Translations under genes and position numbers: made by a program
Notes under the pieces: generated by a model
What the model saw: the letters and a program-made list of their open reading frames with translations, nothing else
The model's database searches: none
What the model was told of the DNA's origin: nothing
In this document: piece by piece, positions 57,106 through 64,000 of the stretch
Layout: the number at the start of each line of letters is the position of its first letter
How positions within the stretch are numbered: position 1 is the first letter of the stretch
Assembly (NCBI RefSeq): GCF_034259205.1
Contig: NZ_CP139487.1
Coordinates: 248,001-312,000, forward strand
Reading direction: 5' to 3'
Source of the DNA: Peredibacter starrii
Lineage (GTDB): Bacteria; Bdellovibrionota; Bacteriovoracia; Bacteriovoracales; Bacteriovoracaceae
Length of the DNA: 64,000 nt

Positions 57106-57731
57106 AATGGATTTTAATTCTTGCCATGGTTGCGGCATGTAGTACAAAGGTAAAAGAAGAAAAGAGGCCCGAGGTGACTAAGGTCATGTCTCCCATTCAG
57201 GATGCCGCTTTCTATGACCTAGAAGGCACTTATTCTCTTCCACATGGGAAAAACTGTGAAATTACCTGGAGTATCACTCGTAAAAAAGAAAAGGTTAAAA
57301 AGAACATTCTGCTGAGACTTTATCAGAATGAATGTAAAGATAGCTTCACCAAGCTACTTCCTACTCATCGGGCGATCTTAACTAAATTATTCGCGGACTT
57401 TCCGGCAGACTCTGTTGTCGGTGTGAGTACTGGCGGTTTTGAGGCGATTAATCCAACCGGTGAATGGAACCTTGATATTGCCAAGGCCTCTTATAATTTT
57501 AAATCAAGACGTTCTACAAATTCTCAATTTGTCGACTTTGCTAAACAAACCAATTCTTATCAACCGTTCAAAGATCTATTCAAAGGCTTCGGAATAAATC
57601 TCGAACTTGATAAAGTTGAGAAGGTCTTTTTCATGAAAGTTAAAGAAACCAAATTTAAAGATCAGTTTGGTCCTTCACTTCAGAATCAGAATGTAATGAC
57701 GGACGCTGGTATGATCTGGTGGAAACAATAA
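57102..57731 (+). CDS. Lipoprotein of unknown function
   Basis: 209 residues. MKWILILAMVAAC is a short lipoprotein signal with cysteine 13. The mature region includes a sequence of the kind PHGKNCEITWSITRKKEKVKKNILLRLYQNECKDS with one likely disulfide. It overlaps the sensor-like membrane protein gene by 4 bp (ATGA), so both are made together. Its 3' end overlaps the convergent glycosyltransferase gene by 77 bp. No family is recognised. Confidence 0.7.
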   Translation: MKWILILAMVAACSTKVKEEKRPEVTKVMSPIQDAAFYDLEGTYSLPHGKNCEITWSITRKKEKVKKNILLRLYQNECKDSFTKLLPTHRAILTKLFADFPADSVVGVSTGGFEAINPTGEWNLDIAKASYNFKSRRSTNSQFVDFAKQTNSYQPFKDLFKGFGINLELDKVEKVFFMKVKETKFKDQFGPSLQNQNVMTDAGMIWWKQ

Positions 57732-58911
57732 AATACCAGCCTCTCACGGCCACTGGAATAATGAACACATCAAACGGGATCCGGAAACGGATCTCGCTCT
57801 TGAAAATGTAAACACAAAGAAATAACGATAGAATGGGCAGGACCCAAATCAAAAATTCCTGACCTTTTTTAGCTCGATAAAGATATAAAGCGTATCCAGC
57901 AAGACCCGGTAAAACAAAACACGCAAAAACTAGTTCATAAAGTCTAATAAGCCCACGGAACGGTAGTTCACTGGCGGGCCAGAGATAGTTTCCTAAAAAC
58001 AAAAAGAAAATACCTTCTACCGATTGAATCAACACCAGTGGATTCTCTTTAATACATTTAAACCCCTCATTCATGAAGTAACTAGAGTTATTAAAACTTT
58101 CGGGCCAGCGTTTTTCGGTTTTCATGCCGAGTTGGTAATACAGAGGTGAGATCCAAAGAATGCCGCGGTTATCGATGTTTCTTTTACTTGGGCATTTCCC
58201 TTCTACAAAGTTTAATCCGCCCGCGGTGGGAGTGAGATGAAATTTTCCAACCTTGTTATATGAGAAGGCGCCGTGTAGCAGAAGACCTGCTCCTACAATG
58301 AGCGAGATTGCAAAAATTCCTTTGAATGCCTTTATCTTATAGAAATAGAAAAGACCTAAAAGAAACAACGGACCATAAAAAGCGTGATTACCTTTGATGA
58401 GAAATGACAGAAGGAAAGTCATTCCCCAATAGTATCCCCACTTAAGTCCATTACTTTGATCATTGACGAGTCTATATCCAAAATAGAGGAGCAAACTAAG
58501 TCCGAAAGTAAAAAGGGACTCGGAAAGACCATAGCCATTATAAACGATCCAAGGAACATGAAGGGTTCCAATTAAGAGTGAAACCTTGGCGACTTTCTCA
58601 CTCCAGGTCTGATAACTAATTTTCCAGATGATAAATAAAGTTATGGTTGAAGTAATGGCCTGAATAATAGACAGCGGAGTTGCCCATTCACCAAAAAAAG
58701 TTTCTAGAAAGTAGATGAGATAAGGAAAGCCAATAGGCTGGAAAAAATGGAAGTCATTCCATTCCCCTCTTCCAATCATTCCTGCGATGCGAACATAGTT
58801 TGCGACATCAGACACAACAAATTGTGCGGGCGAATAGACCCATAGAACATAGGCCATTCGCAAAACCATACCAACAACTAGCAGCACAATCACATTCTTA
58901 TTTCGAGGCAT
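57655..58911 (-). CDS. Integral membrane glycosyltransferase, GT39/ArnT-like
   Basis: 418 residues with about ten membrane helices. The first periplasmic loop has SDVANYVRIAGMIGRGEWNDFHFFQPIGFPYLIYFLETFFG, with an acidic SD residue pair in place of the catalytic aspartates of GT39/GT83 lipid-linked sugar transferases; HVPWIVYNGYGLSESLFTFGLSLLLYFGYRL is also typical. It probably moves a sugar from a lipid carrier to an envelope acceptor. TATACT (58918-58923, minus) lies exactly six bases before the ATG, so the message is probably leaderless. The 3' end overlaps the convergent lipoprotein gene. Confidence 0.8.
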   Translation of the reverse strand: MPRNKNVIVLLVVGMVLRMAYVLWVYSPAQFVVSDVANYVRIAGMIGRGEWNDFHFFQPIGFPYLIYFLETFFGEWATPLSIIQAITSTITLFIIWKISYQTWSEKVAKVSLLIGTLHVPWIVYNGYGLSESLFTFGLSLLLYFGYRLVNDQSNGLKWGYYWGMTFLLSFLIKGNHAFYGPLFLLGLFYFYKIKAFKGIFAISLIVGAGLLLHGAFSYNKVGKFHLTPTAGGLNFVEGKCPSKRNIDNRGILWISPLYYQLGMKTEKRWPESFNNSSYFMNEGFKCIKENPLVLIQSVEGIFFLFLGNYLWPASELPFRGLIRLYELVFACFVLPGLAGYALYLYRAKKGQEFLIWVLPILSLFLCVYIFKSEIRFRIPFDVFIIPVAVRGWYFIVSTRSYQRPSLHSDSEVKDQTDL

Positions 58912-58980
58912 AGGGTAAGTATAAAAGCGAGAGTACTAAAAGATGAACTGATTTAATCCAAATTATGCATGAAGTAACTT

Positions 58981-59151
58981 TTATGTTGTGCCCTTATCAA
59001 AGTTCTTCTTAATAGTGTCCGCTGCGCCAGAGTAGTTCTTATTCTTTAAATCTTCTTTTATTTTTGTTTTATCGGCCTCGGATGTTTTGTCCCACGCCTT
59101 TTTAACTGTCCCTTTGATGCCACTAATGTTTCCTTTTAATGCTTCATCCAT
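58981..59151 (-). CDS. Small charged protein of unknown function
   Basis: 56 residues: MDEALKGNISGIKGTVKKAWDK...ADTIKKNFDKGTT, lysine-rich and probably helical. GGGAGG lies five bases before the ATG, a strong ribosome binding site, and a -24/-12 sigma-54-type promoter lies 50 bp upstream (59201-59216). The start GIKGTVKKAW resembles the CsbD pattern of KG-x-W-K spacing, but homology is not clear. It belongs to the small stress-type gene set in this part of the window. The 477-bp gap 58912-59388 holds only this gene, its promoter and the start region of the next. Confidence 0.7.
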   Translation of the reverse strand: MDEALKGNISGIKGTVKKAWDKTSEADKTKIKEDLKNKNYSGAADTIKKNFDKGTT

Positions 59152-59200
59152 ATATCCCTCCCTGTTGGTTATGAGGGCCTAGGGCTCTCAATAAACAAGC

Positions 59201-59216
59201 AGCAGCTTTCATGCCA
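59201..59216 (-). promoter_or_regulatory. Sigma-54 (-24/-12) promoter, small protein gene
   Basis: On the minus strand TGGCATGAAAGCTGCT matches TGGCACG-N4-TTGCW with GG and GC separated by ten bases. The transcript would begin near 59189, about 38 bases before the small-protein ATG at 59151. Confidence 0.65.
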
Positions 59217-59388
59217 TAAGAAGTCATAGAAAACTCTGAAGTTTGGGTCATTTTACCCTTTGGTACTAAACCTTTAACCTATCTAAATTCAAAGGCTTAG
59301 GTCTGTATAAAGCTTAGACATTGATATAAAAACTTCAAAATCAGGTATTCATTCCGAATGCCATTATCTTCATCGGTAGAATACAACT

Positions 59389-60171
59389 ATGAATTTCACC
59401 AAGCTGTTAGTGCTTCTTGTGCTCTCAACTTTACTCGCTTCCTGCGGGCAAAATTCTAATGGCAAAAAAATCATTAGTTTAAATAGTGAAGAAATGAACA
59501 AAATGATGTCAGAGCAAACTTTCGAGTGTGCTTCTGAAAACGGATCCAACTGTCCAGATGGAATTGCCCGTCTCTTCGTAGTGAATGAAGAAGATCCAAC
59601 CAGGTCATCTGTCTGTTCTGGATTTCTAAACGGTGACAATCGTCTTGTTACCAACAACCACTGTCTCTCAACTCTTTCTCAGTGTAAGGCGACTTATATT
59701 TCCATTTACAGCAGCAAAGGCCTTGAGACCGCTCGATGTAAGTCAATTATCCATACAGAAGTTGATGGTAAAACTTTAAACCAGAAGGCCGTCGATTTCA
59801 CCGTTCTCGAGCTGGATCATAAGATTCAAAATTCAAAACCACTACCAGTCGCAAAGAGGCAGGCCTACCAAGGCGAAAAACTCATCGCATGGGTGGTGGA
59901 TCAAATCAATAATCGTCAGGCGAGAATTACAGAACTTAATTGTAATCTCAGTCGTAAGGCAAAATCTCTTGAGTTACAAAACTGCCCGGTTATTTCAGGC
60001 AACTCTGGTTCACCAGTTTTAAATGAACAAGGTGAACTTTCCGCTCTTATCTGGGGATCGACTGCAGATGAGACAGTCAACGAAGAGACATCGTTGTTTG
60101 AACGTCGAAGCCTAAATGAATATGCCTTTGCCACTGACCTCAAACATTTTCTTAAATATCTCATCAAATGA
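59389..60171 (+). CDS. Lipoprotein trypsin-like serine protease
   Basis: 260 residues. Lipoprotein signal MNFTKLLVLLVLSTLLASC (Cys19). The catalytic triad of the S1/V8-like fold is His91 in LVTNNHCL, Asp136 in AVDFTVLELD and Ser206 in SGNSGSPVLN. Paired cysteines (CASENGSNC, VCSGF, HCL, QCK) suggest disulfides, consistent with a periplasmic or surface location. TAGAAT at 59377-59382 is exactly six bases before the ATG, pointing to a leaderless transcript. Its stop overlaps the PEP carboxylase start (ATGA), an unexpected partnership for a secreted protease. Confidence 0.9.
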   Translation: MNFTKLLVLLVLSTLLASCGQNSNGKKIISLNSEEMNKMMSEQTFECASENGSNCPDGIARLFVVNEEDPTRSSVCSGFLNGDNRLVTNNHCLSTLSQCKATYISIYSSKGLETARCKSIIHTEVDGKTLNQKAVDFTVLELDHKIQNSKPLPVAKRQAYQGEKLIAWVVDQINNRQARITELNCNLSRKAKSLELQNCPVISGNSGSPVLNEQGELSALIWGSTADETVNEETSLFERRSLNEYAFATDLKHFLKYLIK

Positions 60172-62462
60172 GCCCGGTCATAGCCGATGATTTAAAGATC
60201 ATCGTTTCCAAGGCAGTCAAGCTTCTGGGGCTTGCTATTAAAGATATCTATGGTGAGACTCACTTTCAGAAAATAGAAGATTTACGTCTGAGAATGAAAG
60301 CGGTCCGTGGAAAAGAAGGCCCAATTGTTGAAGAGGCGCTTAAATCCGTCTATGCCGAACTCAGCAAATCCCCGAATGAAGAACTTCATCAAATTGCGAA
60401 GGCCTTCTCCCTCTTGCTGGAGCTCATTAATGCCTGTGAGGCCGCTTATCGATCTTATCGTTTGGAAAGTTTTGACGTTAAGAGTGAAGGCAAAAAACCT
60501 CATTCCTTAGTTTTTGTTTTTACCAGCCATCCAACCGAGGCGCGCAGTCATAATTTCTTACGACTCATGGACAAGGTAGAAAATCTCCTTATTCTGAGTT
60601 TAAATACCACTTTTGAAAGCGTGGAAGAACAGCTTCGGTATTTATTCAGAATCGCCCTTAGGCTCAATCTCGCTAATAACCGTAGACCTCAGGTCAAAGA
60701 CGAGGCGGAACAAATCTACCACGTCGTTTTAGATCCAAAGATTTTATCCGAACAAATTTATCTTAAGCGAAAAGGCATTAATGTACTTTTTAGGACCTGG
60801 GTCGGTGGAGATAAGGATGGGCATCCTAAAGTAGGTCCCCTTACGATGCAGCAGAGCTTGAATCTTTCACGTCGAAAGATTCTTGGTTGTATCAAGTACC
60901 GGCTGGATACTTATAAGGAAGAAGTTCTGTGGGCCGATGAAACTCTTCAGAGAGATTTTGTATCTCTCAATGAAGATCTTCGAAAGCTCAATACTGTTGG
61001 GACAGCAGATGGAAAGAAGGTTGTTGCCTTCAAAAAAAGATTCGAAGCTTTTTTAGATAAGACTCAGAAGAAAAAATTAAATTCTCCTGCGCTTGAAGAC
61101 ATTAAAGAGCTCATCTGGATTTACCCTGCTTTGGTTTTACCTTTGGAAATCAGAGAGGATCAGGGACTTATTCATGAGGCGCTTAAAAAACCGAAGCTGG
61201 CCATTGCCCAGATGTTGTTACTGCTTAAAAAAATCTCAAGTGGATTTGAACCTAAGTGGTATGTTCGCGGCTTCATCATTAGTATGTGCCAAACTCCTGA
61301 AGATCTTCTGGCCGCAGTAAAGCTCACTAAAAAGATGACAGGTTCTTATCTTATTCCTGCGGTCCCTTTGTTTGAAAACGAGAAAGGACTGACTCATGCT
61401 ATTCACATTTTAAGAGAAAGTTTCAAACAAGAAGCACTTGCCCAACACCATATTAAAACCTGGGGCAGTCGCTACGAGGTGATGCTGGGCTACTCCGATT
61501 CTAGTAAAGAAAATGGAGTATTACCGGGAAGAATTCTGGTTGAAAAGGCCCTGCTTCTTTTAGAAGAATTTTTGATAAAGCATAAACTTACCCCTGTGTT
61601 CTTCCACGGCTCTGGCGGAAGTGTTAGCCGCGGCGGTGGCTCTATTAAAGAGCAAATAGCCTGGTGGCCCCAAACAGCACTTAATATTTATAAAGTCACA
61701 GTTCAAGGTGAGACGGTTCAGAGACACTTCCATCAACCACTGATCATGCGCTCACAAGTCGGAAAGATTGTGGAAGAGTTTGCCAACTACCATCCCCGAA
61801 CGATTGTAAGCTGTGAGGCCATTCCAAAATTCACAGCGGAGATTCAAACCGCTTATCGCGATTTGGTTAATAACCCGGACTTTCAGAATTTGGTCTCTCG
61901 GGCGACTCCCTATGACTTCCTGAATCTACTCAAGATTGGATCAAGGCCAACGAAGCGCTCTGGTAAAGGTCAATTCACTATTCGAGCGATTCCCTGGATT
62001 CTTTGTTGGACTCAAACACGTTTACTTCTTCCTATTTGGTGGGGGATTGGTCGCTCATGGGCCACACTGACTGATTCGGAGAAAGAAGATCTGAAGGTCT
62101 ACTTTGCCAAATCCCCTCTTATGCAGACTTATATTAAAAACCTGGGATTTACTTTCGCTAAGATTGAATTGGGTGTTTGGAATTTTCATGTAGAGCATTC
62201 GAGTCTCACGAAGGAAGAAAAACTATATTGGCGTACAACCATTGAGGAAGAACTCAAGCGAAGTATTGTTTTCTTCAATGAAATTTCCGGTGAAACAAGC
62301 TTCACCTGGTTCCGTCCTCAGTTGGGAGAAAGTATTTATTTTCGTTCCAGTATGATCCATCCCCTGAACGTGATTCAGAAAATTTCACTCGCAAGAAAGG
62401 ACAACGTTCTCCTGAGAGAAACTGTCACCGGTATAGCAAGTGGAATGCTCACGACAGGTTAG
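60168..62462 (+). CDS. ppc: Phosphoenolpyruvate carboxylase, short form
   Basis: 764 residues, clearly shorter than the usual 870-960. Family motifs: FVFTSHPTEARS (about 116-127), WVGGDKDGHPKVG, MLGYSDSSKENGVLPGRI, FFHGSGGSVSRGGG and RAIPWILCWTQTRLLLPIWWGIG, and the C-terminal VTGIASGMLTTG that matches the usual GxAAGMxNTG ending. It fixes bicarbonate onto PEP to form oxaloacetate. The loop usually written FHGRGGxxGRGG here has HGS and VSR, so the first arginine and a glycine are changed while the second arginine stays. Translation is coupled to the upstream serine protease. Its stop overlaps the convergent csbD-like gene by 4 bp. Confidence 0.92.
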   Translation: MSPVIADDLKIIVSKAVKLLGLAIKDIYGETHFQKIEDLRLRMKAVRGKEGPIVEEALKSVYAELSKSPNEELHQIAKAFSLLLELINACEAAYRSYRLESFDVKSEGKKPHSLVFVFTSHPTEARSHNFLRLMDKVENLLILSLNTTFESVEEQLRYLFRIALRLNLANNRRPQVKDEAEQIYHVVLDPKILSEQIYLKRKGINVLFRTWVGGDKDGHPKVGPLTMQQSLNLSRRKILGCIKYRLDTYKEEVLWADETLQRDFVSLNEDLRKLNTVGTADGKKVVAFKKRFEAFLDKTQKKKLNSPALEDIKELIWIYPALVLPLEIREDQGLIHEALKKPKLAIAQMLLLLKKISSGFEPKWYVRGFIISMCQTPEDLLAAVKLTKKMTGSYLIPAVPLFENEKGLTHAIHILRESFKQEALAQHHIKTWGSRYEVMLGYSDSSKENGVLPGRILVEKALLLLEEFLIKHKLTPVFFHGSGGSVSRGGGSIKEQIAWWPQTALNIYKVTVQGETVQRHFHQPLIMRSQVGKIVEEFANYHPRTIVSCEAIPKFTAEIQTAYRDLVNNPDFQNLVSRATPYDFLNLLKIGSRPTKRSGKGQFTIRAIPWILCWTQTRLLLPIWWGIGRSWATLTDSEKEDLKVYFAKSPLMQTYIKNLGFTFAKIELGVWNFHVEHSSLTKEEKLYWRTTIEEELKRSIVFFNEISGETSFTWFRPQLGESIYFRSSMIHPLNVIQKISLARKDNVLLRETVTGIASGMLTTG

Positions 62463-63016
62463 TGACGAGCGTTCTTTTCACTCCGGTCAAAACTTCCAGG
62501 TTTAAATGATCCAGGTTGAGGAGTTGAGGAATCCTTGATTTCATCCTCAAAAATTTCCTCGGACTCATCTTGCTTTTTAATGTCCAGTCTTTCTCTGCCA
62601 GGATTTGCCCCTGAATAATTTGAATGATGCTGAGGATCTTCAATTTCTTCGTGACTTGCCTGATATGTTTTACTTTCAAACTCACTTCGCTCCTTCGAAC
62701 GCGTATTGAATTCTTCTACATCATCTTCAAGTTGAGATTGGGCGGAAGTTCGGTCTTCAATCGGACTTCGCTGATAAGATGATCGATCTGGATCAAAATT
62801 TTTATCTGAAGGATTATCAAAAGAATCCATCAATTGATCTAGTTTGGATTTAATCTCAGTGCGGGTTTCACCATAACGCTCTTCCACTAAACCACTGACC
62901 TTATGAAGATTTCCTTTTAATTGTTCTAATTCATCGTCAGAAATTCTTCCCCATAAATTTCTAATACCACCCTTTATCTCTTTCCATTTTCCTCTAAATT
63001 GTTCTTCGCTCAACAT
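62459..63016 (-). CDS. CsbD-family stress protein with long acidic tail
   Basis: 185 residues. Residues 1-65 are a CsbD domain (FRGKWKEIKGGIRNLWGRISDDELEQLKGNLHKVSGLVEERYGETRTEIKSKLDQ), a small helical protein family induced by general stress. The 120-residue tail is acidic, serine-rich and probably disordered (EDDVEEFNTRSKERSEFESK, DESEEIFEDEIKDSSTPQPGS), unlike the standard CsbD, which has no such tail. AAGGAGGG precedes the ATG. A -24/-12 promoter at 63048-63063 drives it, divergent from the gene at 63124. The tail might condense DNA or protect proteins; inferred only. Confidence 0.85.
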   Translation of the reverse strand: MLSEEQFRGKWKEIKGGIRNLWGRISDDELEQLKGNLHKVSGLVEERYGETRTEIKSKLDQLMDSFDNPSDKNFDPDRSSYQRSPIEDRTSAQSQLEDDVEEFNTRSKERSEFESKTYQASHEEIEDPQHHSNYSGANPGRERLDIKKQDESEEIFEDEIKDSSTPQPGSFKPGSFDRSEKNARH

Positions 63017-63047
63017 AAAACCCTCCTTGGATACTCATACAGTGCAA

Positions 63048-63063
63048 AGCATATTTGGTGCCA
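63048..63063 (-). promoter_or_regulatory. Sigma-54 (-24/-12) promoter of the csbD-like gene
   Basis: Minus strand TGGCACCAAATATGCT, matching TGGCAC-N5-[TA]TGCW with ten bases between GG and GC. The transcript would begin near 63036, about 20 bases before the ATG at 63016. Confidence 0.65.
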
Positions 63064-63070
63064 AAAACCG

Positions 63071-63086
63071 TGGCATAAAATTTGCT
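63071..63086 (+). promoter_or_regulatory. Sigma-54 (-24/-12) promoter of the 63124 gene
   Basis: TGGCATAAAATTTGCT matches TGGCAC-N5-TTGCW with the exact GG-N10-GC spacing. It lies seven bases from the opposing csbD promoter, forming a compact divergent control region. Transcription would begin near 63098, about 26 bases before the ATG. Confidence 0.7.
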
Positions 63087-63123
63087 CCTGTAATTCCATG
63101 ACCCATTACAAATAGGAGGATGT

Positions 63124-63384
63124 ATGAGCCGTAAGACTGGTGCAAAAGAAAGAAAAACACACACTGAAAAGGTGCTTAAGAATATGAATAAAAACGCTCA
63201 AACGGCCTCTCCGGTTGTGAAGAGTAAGGTTTCTAGCAACGTAGATCCTTCACTTAAAGATCAATACAACGTGATTAGAAAAGACCTATTGAAACTCCGC
63301 GAAGACCTTGCAAAGGGTTACGATATGACAAAAAATCTTGTTGAAAAGAAAGGTCTTTGGAAACAAATTTTAAGCGCGAAATAG
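63124..63384 (+). CDS. Small basic protein of unknown function
   Basis: 86 residues, strongly basic and helical: MSRKTGAKERKTHTEKVLKNMNKNAQTASPVV...QYNVIRKDLLKLREDLAKGYDMTKNLVEKKGLWKQIL. TAGGAGGATGT precedes the ATG. It has its own sigma-54-type promoter, divergent from the csbD-like gene, so it is probably part of the same response. An intrinsic terminator follows at 63398. No family is recognised; the residues resemble a DNA- or membrane-binding helix bundle only in general composition. Confidence 0.75.
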   Translation: MSRKTGAKERKTHTEKVLKNMNKNAQTASPVVKSKVSSNVDPSLKDQYNVIRKDLLKLREDLAKGYDMTKNLVEKKGLWKQILSAK

Positions 63385-63397
63385 TTGACCTTTACTC

Positions 63398-63426
63398 AGA
63401 GCGGAAGTCATATTCCGCTCTTCTTT
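63398..63426 (+). terminator. Terminator after the small basic protein gene
   Basis: AGAGCGGAA (63398-63406), loop GTCATA, TTCCGCTCT (63413-63421), then a T-rich tail to 63426. Confidence 0.9.
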
Positions 63427-63527
63427 TGTGTCATTCAGTCACATACATTACAAATATTGAGTGGAAGTTTGCCCCTAAAAATTCCCACATTTCTCCCTAA
63501 CTTAGTAAATTTTAAACGCACATATCT

Positions 63528-63543
63528 TGGCATGAATCCTGCG
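63528..63543 (+). promoter_or_regulatory. Sigma-54 (-24/-12) promoter of the DUF1328 gene
   Basis: TGGCATGAATCCTGCG keeps TGGCA, the ten-base GG-GC spacing and TGC. Transcription would begin near 63555, about 33 bases before the ATG at 63588. Nothing else is visible in the 203-bp gap 63385-63587 except the preceding terminator. Confidence 0.6.
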
Positions 63544-63587
63544 ATACCCTGAATGCGGGCCGTCTCTCTCAATACAAGGAGATAGTT

Positions 63588-63764
63588 ATGTTAAGAGCAG
63601 CAATTGCATTTTTTGTCCTGGGGCTGGTGGCCATTCTCCTAGGCGCCAATAACATTGGTGGGCTATCTGTTGATATCGGTAAAACCCTTCTCTTTATTTT
63701 CTTAATTCTTGCCGTCATTAGCTTCATTGCAAGCTTGGTCGTAGGTAAAAAGATCGTTAAATGA
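63588..63764 (+). CDS. DUF1328 (YtjA-like) small membrane protein
   Basis: 58 residues, two membrane helices: MLRAAIAFFVLGLVAILLGANNIGGLSVDIGKTLLFIFLILAVISFIASLVVG, closely matching the DUF1328 pattern (MLRWA...FG..GIAG...IAK.LFFIFL...I). AAGGAG lies seven bases before the ATG. Members are often induced under stress or in stationary phase; biochemical role is unknown. It overlaps a possible upstream start of the next gene by 3 bp and shares its sigma-54-type promoter. Confidence 0.88.
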   Translation: MLRAAIAFFVLGLVAILLGANNIGGLSVDIGKTLLFIFLILAVISFIASLVVGKKIVK

Positions 63765-63784
63765 ATCAGCAGAGAGGTTTTCAA

Positions 63785-63988
63785 ATGGACGTTAAAAACC
63801 ACTTTTTCCTGACATTCCTGGCGCTGTTTTTCCTGGGAGTGATTGTCACAAAACCAGGTGAAACATTTCAGCCAGCAAAAGAAGAAAGAGATTGTCGATT
63901 AGTGAAAGGAAAAATGGCGTGCGTCTATCACTACCATGAAGACAGAATTACCAGCACGATCGGCGAAGTACATTATCAATACAGATAG
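63785..63988 (+). CDS. Small membrane-anchored or exported protein of unknown function
   Basis: 67 residues from the ATG at 63785, which has AGAGAGG seven bases upstream; an in-frame ATG at 63761 overlaps the DUF1328 stop and would add eight residues, an alternative if translation is coupled. One hydrophobic helix (HFFLTFLALFFLGVIVTKP) then a short extracytoplasmic tail with two cysteines and a histidine cluster (DCRLVKGKMACVYHYHEDRI). Co-transcribed with the DUF1328 gene. No family is recognised. Confidence 0.6.
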   Translation: MDVKNHFFLTFLALFFLGVIVTKPGETFQPAKEERDCRLVKGKMACVYHYHEDRITSTIGEVHYQYR

Positions 63989-64000
63989 AAAGGGAGTTTC

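Overview
This window is the replication-origin region of a bacterial chromosome plus about 47 kb to its right. The order parA-rsmG-mnmG-mnmE-yidC-yidD-rnpA-rpmH / dnaA-oriC-dnaN-recF-gyrB-gyrA is the classical origin arrangement. Genes left of dnaA read leftward and most of those from dnaA to gyrA read rightward, so both arms are co-oriented with outgoing forks. Moderate GC, many secreted TPR, lipoprotein and pseudopilin genes, split ATP-synthase and NADH dehydrogenase operons and a MepA endopeptidase suggest a Bdellovibrionota-type organism (Bacteriovorax/Peredibacter-like). That placement is an inference from gene content, not a database result.

Layout. 1-6.3 kb: ribosome, tRNA-modification, membrane-insertion and segregation genes, with two parS-type palindromes. 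6.3-8.6 kb: dnaA and the origin, which has DnaA boxes, phased CGGCCC repeats and an AT-rich unwinding region. 8.6-16.6 kb: replication and topology genes and a TPR lipoprotein. 16.6-18.2 kb: AtpZ/AtpI-like proteins with F0 subunits a and c. 18.3-22.7 kb: a secreted 1298-residue protein with a flavoprotein-like domain and a small exported partner. 22.8-31.8 kb (minus): mfd, two periplasmic parvulin/SurA-type chaperones, pdxA-like and uvrA. 31.9-39.6 kb: nuoAHJKLMN, the membrane arm of complex I. 39.7-44.5 kb: a large GYF_2-like/TPR trans-envelope protein, serS and two tRNA-Ser genes. 44.5-49.8 kb: a DOPA-dioxygenase-like gene, a three-gene pseudopilin operon and a lipoprotein. 49.9-54.4 kb: exported cell-wall-type proteins including MepA, then an overlapping Rieske oxygenase/acyltransferase-fold pair. 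54.5-58.9 kb: tRNA-Arg, a small P-loop kinase, a TPR protein, a truncated sensor-like membrane protein, a lipoprotein and a membrane glycosyltransferase. 59-64 kb: a lipoprotein serine protease coupled to a short PEP carboxylase, set among small stress-type genes (CsbD, DUF1328 and others).

The strongest unexplained signals are four. First, four -24/-12 (sigma-54 type) promoter matches each precede one of the small stress-type genes at 59-63.6 kb. Second, a 14-bp near-palindrome, GGWYCTAYAGGRSC, occurs six times within 7.3 kb around oriC; reading by eye I found no other copy in the window. Third, same-orientation CGGCCC repeats in oriC are mostly spaced by whole helical turns. Fourth, several genes have a TANNNT -10 box exactly six bases before ATG, implying leaderless transcripts. 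No CRISPR array, insertion sequence, prophage or rRNA operon was seen.
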